From contig NZ_JAAIXY010000022.1 of assembly GCF_010894455.1 (NCBI RefSeq), positions 1 through 64,000 on the forward strand: a stretch of 64,000 nucleotides of DNA. Reading direction: 5' to 3'. Below, in pieces: positions 16,755 to 24,603 of this stretch. Made by a program: the position numbers and the translations under genes. Source of the DNA: Myxococcus eversor (GTDB lineage: Bacteria; Myxococcota; Myxococcia; Myxococcales; Myxococcaceae). Numbering within the stretch: the first letter of the stretch is position 1; each line of letters starts with the position of its first letter. A model generated the notes under the pieces. It was not told the DNA's origin. It did not search any database and was given only the letters and a program-made list of their open reading frames with translations.

Positions 16755-18074
16755 CTAGAGCAGGTTGGCGGCGAGTTCGGCCAGGGCACTGCGCTCGCCC
16801 TTGGCCATGGTGATGTGCGCGGCGATCTTCTCGCTCTTGAAGCGATTGACCACGTGCACCAGCCCGTTGTTGGTCGAATCCACGTAGGGGTTGTCGATCT
16901 GGAACGGGTCCCCCGTGAGGATGATCTTCGTGTTGTCTCCCACGCGGGTGATGATGGTCTTCACCTCGTGGGGCGTGAGGTTCTGCGCTTCGTCCACGAT
17001 GATGAACTGGTTGGGGATGCTCCGGCCACGGATGTACGTGAGCGGTTCAATCTCCATCAGCCCCAGGTCCAGGAGCTCGTGATAGCCGCGCCCGGCCTTC
17101 TTGTCCGCGCGGCTGAGGTTCATCAGGAACTCCACGTTGTCGAAAATGGGCTGCATCCAGGGGTTGAGCTTCTCCTCGACGCTGCCGGGCAGATACCCGA
17201 TGTCCCGTCCCAGGGGGAAGATGGGACGGCTCACCAGGAGCTTCTGGTAGAGGTTCTCCTCCGTCACCTTCTGGAGTCCCGCGGCGATGGCCAGCAGCGT
17301 CTTGCCCGTGCCCGCCTTGCCGACGATGGTGACGAGCTTGATGTCGTCGTTGAGCAGCAGGTCCAGGCAGAAGGCCTGCTCCATGTTGCGCGGGCGGATG
17401 CCCCAGGTGCCCTCCTTGCTCTGGCGGAGCAGCGGCACCAGCCGGTTCTTCAGGCCGTGCAGCCGCCCCATGGCGGTGTGCGACGGGTTCGTCTCGTCCT
17501 TGAGCAGCACCAGCTGGTTGGGGAAGAGCGTGTCCACGTCCGGCAGCTCCACCTCCGCGCCGGGCTTGTACATCTGGTCCACCAATTCCTTGGGGACGAG
17601 CCGCTCGGTGAAGCCCGTGTACAGCTCGGTGATCTCCACCCGCTCGGTGTCGTAGTCCTCGGCGATGAGGCCCAACGCATCCGCGCGGATGCGCAGGTTG
17701 GTGTCCTTGGTGATGAAGACGGCCTGGGTGTCGGGCTCCTGCTCCATCAGGTCGATGGCCACCGCGAGGATGCGGTTGTCCATCAGGTTGCTGTCCGCCA
17801 TGGACAGCGGCAGGTCGCGCTCCGTGAAGCACACCCGGAGCATGCCGCCCCTGGGCATGGGCACCCCTTCCTTCAGCGAGCCCTCCGCGCGGAACGTGTC
17901 CAGGTAGCGCGCCACCATGCGGGCGTTGCGACCCAGCTCGGAGAGATCTCTCTTGAACTGATCAATCTCCTCGATGACGTAGATGGGGATGATGACGTTG
18001 TTGTCCTCGAACGCGTAGATGCTGCGCGGATCATGAAGGAGGACGTTGGTATCGAGGATGAAGTTCTTTCGCAT
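16755..18074 (-). CDS. PhoH-family ATPase with N-terminal PIN domain
   Basis: A 439-residue protein beginning MRKNFILDTNVLLHDP, the catalytic Asp stretch of a PIN ribonuclease domain (about 1-150). The PhoH ATPase follows, with Walker A GKAGTGKT and Walker B IIVDEAQN, then TGDPFQID. Fusions of PIN and PhoH are predicted RNA-remodelling helicase-nucleases (YlaK-type, PhoH2-like). The ATG at 18074 fits the PIN domain exactly; longer in-frame extensions add unrelated sequence. It heads a three-gene run with DUF493 and a methyltransferase. Confidence 0.9.
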   Translation of the reverse strand: MRKNFILDTNVLLHDPRSIYAFEDNNVIIPIYVIEEIDQFKRDLSELGRNARMVARYLDTFRAEGSLKEGVPMPRGGMLRVCFTERDLPLSMADSNLMDNRILAVAIDLMEQEPDTQAVFITKDTNLRIRADALGLIAEDYDTERVEITELYTGFTERLVPKELVDQMYKPGAEVELPDVDTLFPNQLVLLKDETNPSHTAMGRLHGLKNRLVPLLRQSKEGTWGIRPRNMEQAFCLDLLLNDDIKLVTIVGKAGTGKTLLAIAAGLQKVTEENLYQKLLVSRPIFPLGRDIGYLPGSVEEKLNPWMQPIFDNVEFLMNLSRADKKAGRGYHELLDLGLMEIEPLTYIRGRSIPNQFIIVDEAQNLTPHEVKTIITRVGDNTKIILTGDPFQIDNPYVDSTNNGLVHVVNRFKSEKIAAHITMAKGERSALAELAANLL

Positions 18075-18231
18075 CGTGGGTTCGCGCGACCTGATTGGTT
18101 CGGGTGCGACCGCTGGGGACCGTGCGACGTGGCTGAGCCTGACGCCCACTCCAATATAGACAGGGGCTCCGACGGAAGCAGCCAGGATGGTGTCGGAGGC
18201 GCGGGCTGTTCGAAACCCCACGCCACTCCCC

Positions 18232-19179
18232 TCAGTGCGCGAGCACGGGGGCGAGCGGGTCGTACCCCAAGAGCTCCGCCAGTCGCTCGGGTGGTGGCCC
18301 CGGGGGCATGCGCTCCCAGGGGAAGCGCTGCTGGAGCGCCTCCTCGTCGAGCGTCAGCACCCGCCGGCCGGTCTGCTCGCGGGCCTCGGCCCAGGCCTTG
18401 GCGTCGAACGAGCGGATCAACCTGCGACTGAGCGGCGACAGCATGGGCATGGGGGTGAAGGGGATGTGCTGCCCGTCGGCGTCGCGCATGCAGCCCAGCT
18501 CCACGGCCCACGCGAGCAGCCAGCGAGGCCGCTTCCCGCCAGCGCCGCGCAGCGCGAGGAATCTCCCCTGGGCCGCTCCGTCCACGAAGAGGAAGCGCCG
18601 GTCATAGACGCTCGCGGCGGCGAAGGTCGAAGGCGTGAGGGCCAGCGCCTCCGCGCCGATGCGACGGGCCATGAGCATCAGGAGTTCCAGCAGGGGTGCG
18701 GAGAGCGCGAGCCCGGGGTGGCTCTGTCCTGGCAGCGGTGGACGGTGCCAGTCGAAGGAGCGGCCCGGGTTCTGGAGCAGCAGCGCGTCCACGTAGAGCA
18801 GGGGCACGGTGGCGAGCACGTCACCGAGGCCGACCTCGGCGCCGGTGGCCATGCGAAGGGACAGGTCGGCGACGGGGGCATAGAAGCGACGGCTCCACAG
18901 GACGACGCGGGGGCGGAACGGGTCCTCGCCCTGGATGCGCAGCTCGATGGGCCCCACGCGCTCCTCGGCGCGCTGGAGCAGGCCGTAGGCGCGGAGCACC
19001 CGCTCCAGACCCTGGTGGCTGTAGGTGCCGAAGAGGAGGCCCACGCGGGTCTTCTGGGAGTCGCCCAGGCCCAGGTCCTCGAGGGAGAGCTCCTCGACAT
19101 CGGGCGCGGCCAGGTCCGCCCCGCTCAGGTGCTGATAGATGCGGCGGAAGCGGGTGTTGATGGGCAGCGTCCGAGGCAT
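18232..19179 (-). CDS. Conserved protein of unknown function
   Basis: A 315-residue soluble protein. I do not recognise a family with certainty. Notable are LPGQSHPGLALSAPLLELL near residue 150, a Tyr/Arg-rich segment around 190-210 and a Pro-rich C-terminus. It has no signal peptide or membrane segment. It begins 8 bp after the greB stop codon, so the two are almost certainly translated from one mRNA. Confidence 0.6.
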   Translation of the reverse strand: MPRTLPINTRFRRIYQHLSGADLAAPDVEELSLEDLGLGDSQKTRVGLLFGTYSHQGLERVLRAYGLLQRAEERVGPIELRIQGEDPFRPRVVLWSRRFYAPVADLSLRMATGAEVGLGDVLATVPLLYVDALLLQNPGRSFDWHRPPLPGQSHPGLALSAPLLELLMLMARRIGAEALALTPSTFAAASVYDRRFLFVDGAAQGRFLALRGAGGKRPRWLLAWAVELGCMRDADGQHIPFTPMPMLSPLSRRLIRSFDAKAWAEAREQTGRRVLTLDEEALQQRFPWERMPPGPPPERLAELLGYDPLAPVLAH

Positions 19180-19187
19180 GGGGCCTC

Positions 19188-19730
19188 CTAGTCGTAGCGG
19201 ATGTCGATGACGGTCAGCTCGATGTCGCCCCGGGGGCGGTGCACCTCGACGGAGTCGCCCACGCTCTTGCGCAAGAGGGCGCGCCCGATGGGGGACTCCA
19301 CGCTGATGCGACCTCCGGCGGCATCGATCTCATCGGACCCGACTATCTGGTACGTCGTGCGAGCTCCGTCCTCGTCCTCGAGGGTGACCGTGGCGCCGAA
19401 GTAAACGTGTGCACGGTCACTCTGTTCAGAAGGCGTGACGATGGTGGCGGTGTCCAGGCGCTTTTGTAGGAAGCGGATGCGGCGGTCGATTTCGCGCAGG
19501 CGCTTCTTTCCGTAGATGTACTCGGCGTTCTCGGAGCGGTCGCCCTGGGCGGCGGCGGCGGAGACCTCGGCCGTGACTTTGGGGCGCTCCACGTTGAGCA
19601 GGCGGATGAGCTCCCGGTGCATCCGCTCGGCGCCCGAGCGGGTGAGGTAGCGGCGGAACGGGGCCTTCTCTTCGCCGTCCTCGGCCTCCAGGTCTTCGTG
19701 TTCTTCAGGGGGGAGGTCCTGGTGGGCCAT
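19188..19730 (-). CDS. greB: Transcription elongation factor GreB-type
   Basis: The 180-residue protein has an acidic N-terminal extension of about 30 residues. The Gre coiled coil follows with GDRSENAEYIYGKKRLREID, whose acidic residues reach into the RNA polymerase channel to restart backtracked complexes by RNA cleavage. The C-terminal FKBP-like domain contains SPIGRALLRKSVGD. The YIYGKKRLREID stretch is GreB-like rather than GreA-like. The gene lies directly upstream of the unknown gene at 18232 and divergent from the tRNA pair. Confidence 0.88.
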   Translation of the reverse strand: MAHQDLPPEEHEDLEAEDGEEKAPFRRYLTRSGAERMHRELIRLLNVERPKVTAEVSAAAAQGDRSENAEYIYGKKRLREIDRRIRFLQKRLDTATIVTPSEQSDRAHVYFGATVTLEDEDGARTTYQIVGSDEIDAAGGRISVESPIGRALLRKSVGDSVEVHRPRGDIELTVIDIRYD

Positions 19731-19923
19731 GCCCTCTGTATACCGCCGATGCCTGACGACGGCGTGGGGACGGGGCCCCCGGCGTTCACCGGGAGTCGGG
19801 GAGTCATCGTCAGGAAGGGGGACGTGCGCTCGCCAGTGGAAAGCGCGAAGGAGTTCGGGTAGGAAGCGCCTGCCTCCGAGGCCCGGGAGGGCCGCACGTG
19901 GATTTTGGACAAAAGAATAGTGC

Positions 19924-19996
<73 letters not shown>

Positions 19997-20009
19997 TGTA
20001 GGTGGCGAC

Positions 20010-20082
20010 GTCCCCGTCGTCTAGAGGCCCAGGACGCTGGCCTTTCAAGCCGGTAACACGGGTTCGAATCCCGTCGGGGACA
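20010..20082 (+). tRNA. tRNA-Glu (anticodon TTC)
   Basis: 73 nt, no encoded CCA. The acceptor GTCCCCG/CGGGGAC is perfect; D arm GTCT/GGAC; anticodon loop CTTTCAA with stem CTGGC/GCCGG; T arm ACGGG-TTCGAAT-CCCGT. It lies 13 nt after tRNA-Lys, so one transcript is likely. Confidence 0.96.
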
Positions 20083-20092
20083 AGTAGGAACG

Positions 20093-20133
20093 CGGGGCTG
20101 GACGGTGCAAACCGTCCAGCCCCGTTCGTTTTT
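20093..20133 (+). terminator. Strong intrinsic terminator of the tRNA operon
   Basis: CGGGGCTGGACGG (20093-20105) and CCGTCCAGCCCCG (20112-20124) form a perfect 13-bp stem with a TGCAAA loop, followed by TTCGTTTTT. Confidence 0.93.
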
Positions 20134-20486
20134 GGCCGCTCCGTGTTGCTCCTTTGGGCCGGAACAACGCCGCCAGCGGCCCATGAACGGGACTCTCCAC
20201 GGGCGGTCATCATCAGGCCGAGTTTGGTCGCACAGCTTCCGGACACGTGCGCCTTGCAATGGCCCTACGCCGGGTCAAGTCCACTTGAAGCCCTCCTTCG
20301 TTCGGACGACCGCCACGTCGAGCAGGTAGTTCCCGAAGGGCGGATAGCGCGCCCGCCAGCCTCAGCCTGCGCGGTGGCAGTCCTCGTGAGTGCGTTGCTC
20401 ATGGTTACGTGGGCCCTTCGGCTTGGGCCGAGTCAGCGGTGAAGTGCGCTGCCCCGCACGTAAATGCGTGCGGATTCCGGGAGTGG
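20134..20486. other. Region between tRNA operon and IS element
   Basis: There is no intact gene in 353 bp. On the minus strand, 20275-20361 encodes GWRARYPPFGNYLLDVAVV and nine further residues before a stop. This looks like the decayed C-terminus of a real protein, with an in-frame stop just before it. I do not recognise it. Confidence 0.35.
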
Positions 20487-20507
20487 TTAGGACTACTCGG
20501 TCACTTG
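20487..20507 (+). repeat. IS701 left terminal inverted repeat (with target bases)
   Basis: Begins TTAG, then GACTACTCGGTCACTTG. Matches the reverse complement of the right end at the ACTACT, G, TCA and TG positions. Confidence 0.6.
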
Positions 20508-20539
20508 AATCCAGGTAGCGGTCATGATCTACGGTCGGG

Positions 20540-21904
20540 ATGACACCCGAACATCTGCGCAAGCTGGATGAGGCGCTGAGCGCCTACCTCGATGAGATGG
20601 TGGTCGGCATGGGGCGGCTGGAGCGGCGCCGGGCCATGGAGGCCTATGTGACGGGCCTGCTGCTGGACGGGGAACGCAAGAGCATCGAGCCGATGGCGTC
20701 CCGACTGGTTGAGGACACCCGCGAGGTGGAGGCGATGCGCCAGCGGCTGCAGCAGTGCGTCTCGCAGGGGACGTGGAGTGACGAGGCGCTGCGAGAACGG
20801 CTGGCGAGGAAACTGGAAACCGAGGTGCCGGAGTTGGAGGCCCTGGTGGTGGACGACACGGGGTTTCCCAAGAAGGGGCAGCACTCGGTGGGGGTGGCCC
20901 GGCAGTACTCGGGCACGTTGGGGCGCACGGACAACTGCCAGGTGGCCGTCAGCCTGCATCTGGCGGGGCCGCGAGGCAGCGGATGCATCGGCATGCGGCT
21001 GTACCTGCCCGAGGACTGGGTGAGGGACACGGCGCGGCGCAAGGCGGTAGGTGTCCCCGAGACGGTGGGAGCCGCGCGCAAATGGGAGCTTGCGCTGGAG
21101 CAGTTGGATGACGCGCTGAAATGGGGCGTGCGGCGGCATGTCGTCCTGGCGGATGCGGGGTATGGCAACTGCCGAGAGTTCCGCGAAGGGCTCACGGCTC
21201 GGAGACTGCCCTACCTTGTCGGCGTGCCAGGGCAACACAAGGTATGGCCTCCAGGAACTGCGCCGCACCTGCCCGTGAAGAAGGCGGGCGAGTACGGGCG
21301 CCCTCGGACGCGCTTCGTCACCGACAGCGGCGTGCAGCCCTGGACGATTGAAGAGCTGGCGCGCCAGTTGCCCGAAGAGGAGTACCGCCGTGTCAGCTGG
21401 CGCGAGGGCAGTCGTGGCACACAGTCCTCCACCTTCGCCGCGGTGCGAATCCAAGTCGCCGAAGGCCACGTCGTCCGCAAAGCGCCAGGCACTCCCGAAT
21501 GGTTGCTGTGTGAGTGGCCGCAGGGGGAAGCCGCGCCGACGAAGTTCTATCTCTCGTCATTGCCGGCGGACACGCCTCTCAAACGCCTCGTCACCCTGGC
21601 AAAGCTGCGCTGGCGCGTGGAGCGGGACTACCAGGAGATGAAGGGCGAAGTAGGGCTGGACCACTTCGAGGGCCGCACTTGGAGAGGCTTTCATCACCAC
21701 GCCACGCTGTGCATGGTGGCCCACGGTTTCCTCGCGCTCCGAAGAGCGCTTTCCCCCCCGGAGCAAGACGCCGTGGACGCTGCCCCAGGTTCGACGTCGC
21801 CTTCAGCACCTGCTGCTGCGCCGCATCGGCCATTGCCCGCTGTGCCTCCGCAGACTCGGAGCTCACGCTCCTCCTCTCGGGCCGTCCCGCATCTGATCAA
21901 GTAG
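20540..21904 (+). CDS. IS701-family DDE transposase, C-terminus frameshifted
   Basis: The 454-residue protein carries the three catalytic regions: VVDDTGFPKKG (first Asp), VVLADAGYGN (second Asp) and ERDYQEMKGEVGLDHFEGR (Glu). The last 40 residues in this frame are Ser/Pro/Ala-rich and unlike the family. In another frame, from the TGG at 21774 to the TGA at 21894-21896, the DNA reads WTLPQVRRRLQHLLLRRIG, then CPLCLRRL, which is the expected C-terminus. A net loss of two bases (or gain of one) near 21772 explains this. The main catalytic domain is intact, but activity is doubtful. Confidence 0.85.
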   Translation: MTPEHLRKLDEALSAYLDEMVVGMGRLERRRAMEAYVTGLLLDGERKSIEPMASRLVEDTREVEAMRQRLQQCVSQGTWSDEALRERLARKLETEVPELEALVVDDTGFPKKGQHSVGVARQYSGTLGRTDNCQVAVSLHLAGPRGSGCIGMRLYLPEDWVRDTARRKAVGVPETVGAARKWELALEQLDDALKWGVRRHVVLADAGYGNCREFREGLTARRLPYLVGVPGQHKVWPPGTAPHLPVKKAGEYGRPRTRFVTDSGVQPWTIEELARQLPEEEYRRVSWREGSRGTQSSTFAAVRIQVAEGHVVRKAPGTPEWLLCEWPQGEAAPTKFYLSSLPADTPLKRLVTLAKLRWRVERDYQEMKGEVGLDHFEGRTWRGFHHHATLCMVAHGFLALRRALSPPEQDAVDAAPGSTSPSAPAAAPHRPLPAVPPQTRSSRSSSRAVPHLIK

Positions 21905-21910
21905 TATTAA
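21890..21910 (+). repeat. IS701 right terminal inverted repeat (with target bases)
   Basis: Ends AAGTAGTATTAA; the reverse complement begins TTAATACTACTTGATCAGATG in degenerate agreement with the left end. Confidence 0.6.
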
Positions 21911-22070
21911 GCGGATCTCGTTTTGCTGAGTCGGGGAATGCGGTGGCCAATTTCTTCACATCAACAGCGCCCTGAGTCGGCGCGGACTTTACCTTGTCTT
22001 CAGAGAGGGCCTCGAGCGAGCAAAGGCAAATCGAGAGAATGGAAAACACAATCTTATGGTTGCGAATCAT
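21897..22070 (-). pseudogene. Small secreted-protein gene truncated by the IS element
   Basis: The ATG at 22070 has AAAGGAAG 4 nt upstream. The product starts MIRNHKIVFSILSICLC, a clear signal peptide, then a short hydrophilic region with VKKLATAFPDSAKRDPL. The frame then enters the IS701 right end and stops at a TGA inside the terminal repeat. Codon use is less GC-rich than elsewhere in the window. The missing 3' part should lie to the left of 20487 on the minus strand; if one target copy is removed the frame continues for about 25 more residues there. Family unknown. It is divergent from the toxin gene. Confidence 0.55.
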
Positions 22071-22255
22071 TGCTTCCTTTCGAGAGATAGCAGTCTCGCC
22101 ACCTGCAACTACAACACGCCCCTGACGGGACCTCGATGCATGTCGGGGTGACGTTGTAAGATTCCGCCGCGCAGTCGATTCCCAGTTATTTGTCAGACGG
22201 AAATGCCAGCATTCAACCCGCTTGCCTTCCTTTGAGAGAGGCATGAGGGTGAAAA

Positions 22256-23710
22256 ATGCGTTCTGTCCTCTGGATACTGTGCACCGTTCTCTCCGTGACG
22301 GGATGCGCTGGCGTTGAACCCTCGACGCGCAGGGGCACCTTCCAGCAGCGTTCCGCACTATTCGGAGAAGGAGGGCCCCCCCGAGCACAGAGGAGCGATG
22401 CGTTCGATGCGCTGCTTCGTGACGCGGGGCTCGGGGACCAAGACGAACGTCCCGTGTCAGGCAGTTCGCTCACGCCGACACACGCCGCGCGACTGCTGAA
22501 GGCGCTGACCGTCAAGGACGTGACGCTGGGGCAGTTCCCGGCACGCGTCGCGGTGGGCTTCATGCTGCGCGAGGTGCTCGACGCGGGCGAAGTGTCGCGG
22601 GCCGAGTTGGTGCGGCGAGTCGGGCGCTTCACTCAACTGGCGGTCCTCCGTCCTGACGGTTGCCTCGCGTGGGTACGCAGCGGGCAGACCCAGCAGCGCG
22701 TGGGCACCGTGGAGTGGAAGGACGGTGCCTTCCGGGCCGGCCAGTTCGAGCTGGGCGTCTTCTACTCGGGCAAGGGCGGTGTCTTCCGACAACTGAACGT
22801 GCGGTTGGAGGAGACCGGAGGAGGCGCCTTCGCTGACGTCCACGACGATGCCGACTACCTGAGCCGCACCCTGGACGGAGCCGAAGAGGCTTTCGTCGGG
22901 CTGGCGCTGGCGGTGGGGCAGCTCTTCTCCACGTCCCCAGGGGACACCCTCGCGGCGCTAAGACACATGCCTGCCGCCGTGGCGGCGCTGCTGGCCTCAT
23001 CGCCCGAGTACCTGGAGCGCTTCCAGTACATGCCGCGCGGCGAGCAGGTGCAGGCCGTCTCCAAGATGGTGACGAACCTGATCGCCACCTGGGGCACGGC
23101 GGCTGCCGCAACGCGCACGCTGACAGGTGCGACGCTCACTACAGCCGAGGTGCCGGTACTGTCGCTGTCAGCCCAGGGGGCACTCGTCATGGGGCGCGTC
23201 GCGGTGCCGGTGGGGCGAGCGGCGGCGGTGCTGAGCGGTGGGCCTGGCGCAGCCATCATCCTTCAGAGGGCGAGCACGGCCGCGAAGCAAGGGGGACCTT
23301 CCAAGGGGCCTGGGCAGTGGGGGCCGGCCAAGGAGTCCATGAAGGCGCCTGCCCGTCGTTACCAGGAACAGGTGACGGGCCACTCTGCCGATGATGCCTA
23401 CTGGGTCGGCGGCATGAGCACGCAGGCCGGCGGCGTGAAGTTCGACGGATTCAAGAACCGCGTACTACTGGAGGCCAAAGGGCCGGGCTATGCGAAGTTC
23501 TTCGACGGGATGGAGCCCAAGGAATGGTTCCGGTACTCCGGAGCACAGGGGCTCGTTGAACAAGCAAGGCGGCAAACCACGAAGGTACGTGGCCTGGGCA
23601 TCCTGATTGAATGGCATGTCGCCGAAGCCAATGCAGCTACGGCATTCCGAAGGCTCTTGGACGGCGCGGGTATCGAGGGCATAAATGTCCTTCACACTCC
23701 GGCGCTCTGA
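22256..23710 (+). CDS. Lipoprotein polymorphic toxin with C-terminal Tox-REase-5 nuclease domain, SitA-like
   Basis: A 484-residue protein. The N-terminus MRSVLWILCTVLSVTGCAG is a type II signal peptide with lipobox VTGC. A long, mostly helical alanine-rich middle region follows (60-350), with hydrophobic stretches around 270-330. The C-terminal 120 residues fit Tox-REase-5: RRYQEQVTGH, VKFDGFKN, VLLEAKGPGY, ARRQTTKV and LGILIEWHV. The restriction-endonuclease core residues are Asp396, Glu406 and Lys408. The architecture of lipidated N-terminus plus variable nuclease plus adjacent immunity gene matches SitA toxins, which myxobacteria pass to neighbours by outer-membrane exchange. Delivery route is inferred. 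GAGGGTG precedes the ATG. Confidence 0.85.
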   Translation: MRSVLWILCTVLSVTGCAGVEPSTRRGTFQQRSALFGEGGPPRAQRSDAFDALLRDAGLGDQDERPVSGSSLTPTHAARLLKALTVKDVTLGQFPARVAVGFMLREVLDAGEVSRAELVRRVGRFTQLAVLRPDGCLAWVRSGQTQQRVGTVEWKDGAFRAGQFELGVFYSGKGGVFRQLNVRLEETGGGAFADVHDDADYLSRTLDGAEEAFVGLALAVGQLFSTSPGDTLAALRHMPAAVAALLASSPEYLERFQYMPRGEQVQAVSKMVTNLIATWGTAAAATRTLTGATLTTAEVPVLSLSAQGALVMGRVAVPVGRAAAVLSGGPGAAIILQRASTAAKQGGPSKGPGQWGPAKESMKAPARRYQEQVTGHSADDAYWVGGMSTQAGGVKFDGFKNRVLLEAKGPGYAKFFDGMEPKEWFRYSGAQGLVEQARRQTTKVRGLGILIEWHVAEANAATAFRRLLDGAGIEGINVLHTPAL

Positions 23711-23722
23711 GGGGAGAACAAC

Positions 23723-24490
23723 ATGGCCACCACACCCGAGGCCGCTCCGCATGCCGAGACCTACTATGCCGGCGCCTACTGGGGGCCTCGTAAGGAGTCC
23801 CCCGAAGATTGTGCCTTGCGCACGGCAAACTTTCTCAACCTCATGGCTGAGTGCGACCCGCTTCTTGCTCACTGGTACAAGCCCACCAAGTCACGCAAGG
23901 ACGCGCAAAAGTACCCGCTGATGCCGCCAGACGTGCCGACTCTTGCCGCGCAGTTCCGGCGTGGCGTCAACCACGAACGAGGTGGCCCGGTCATCGAGCA
24001 ACTGGGCTTCAGCTTCTGGTTCGGCAACGGGGGAGCTGGTGCGGATGGTGTGGATCTGCGACTCACGTGTGGCGCCTACTCGGAGGCGGTTCCCAACTCG
24101 TGCGTAATGACGCTCCCAAAGCATGGACCGAACGCGGAACGGATAATCGCGGCTCCCGTGCTGCCCCATGTGGTGAGCTGCATGGCATCGGCTTGGGATG
24201 CGGACTGGGCGCTCGCCACTTCGTGGGAGCATCGCGAGAAGCTCTCGGATGAGGCCAGGACAGGGACGTTCGTCGGCTGGGTCACATACTTGTCCCTGCG
24301 ACGTGGGACGGTGCCACCGCTGCCGGCTCCCGTGCGCATTCAGCAGGTCGAAGGCAAAGGTACGTTGGTGGTCCTCACCCCCGAGCGCTTCACGGTGACC
24401 AACCCCGAGCACTTGGCGCTGGCGAAGCGAGTGCGTGAGCTGCTTTCGAGGGCAGGTCTCCTGCGGCCGGTGCTGGACGGACCTGCCTGA
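23723..24490 (+). CDS. Imm52-type immunity protein
   Basis: The 255-residue cytosolic protein starts 12 nt after the toxin stop, with GGGGAG upstream. It contains ETYYAGAYWGPRKESPEDCA, then WYKPTKSRKDAQ and the central GGPVIEQLGFSFWFGNGG. The pattern is that of Imm52, which is typically encoded beside Tox-REase-5 toxins. It should bind and neutralise the nuclease in the producer and its kin. Confidence 0.82.
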   Translation: MATTPEAAPHAETYYAGAYWGPRKESPEDCALRTANFLNLMAECDPLLAHWYKPTKSRKDAQKYPLMPPDVPTLAAQFRRGVNHERGGPVIEQLGFSFWFGNGGAGADGVDLRLTCGAYSEAVPNSCVMTLPKHGPNAERIIAAPVLPHVVSCMASAWDADWALATSWEHREKLSDEARTGTFVGWVTYLSLRRGTVPPLPAPVRIQQVEGKGTLVVLTPERFTVTNPEHLALAKRVRELLSRAGLLRPVLDGPA

Positions 24491-24603
24491 CACTCCGGAC
24501 CGAGCGAAAGAGCCGCCATGTGCCCCCAGTGTGCCCCTCCAGCGAGGATTGAGAGGCACACCAGGAAACAGCATGGGACGGGGCGGGATGACGAACCCGA
24601 GGC

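Larger units (their letters stand above)
20487..21910 (+). mobile_element. IS701-family insertion sequence
   Basis: A 1.42-kb element with one transposase gene. Imperfect terminal inverted repeats agree at about 15 of 21 positions: left TTAGGACTACTCGGTCACTTG (20487-20507, abridged here to its key residues), right end 21890-21910 with the matching ACTACT and TGATCA core. The outermost four bases, TTAG on the left and TTAA on the right, fit the YTAR target duplication known for IS701 but differ at one base, so one copy has probably mutated. The right end interrupts a small minus-strand gene (21897-22070). Confidence 0.75.
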
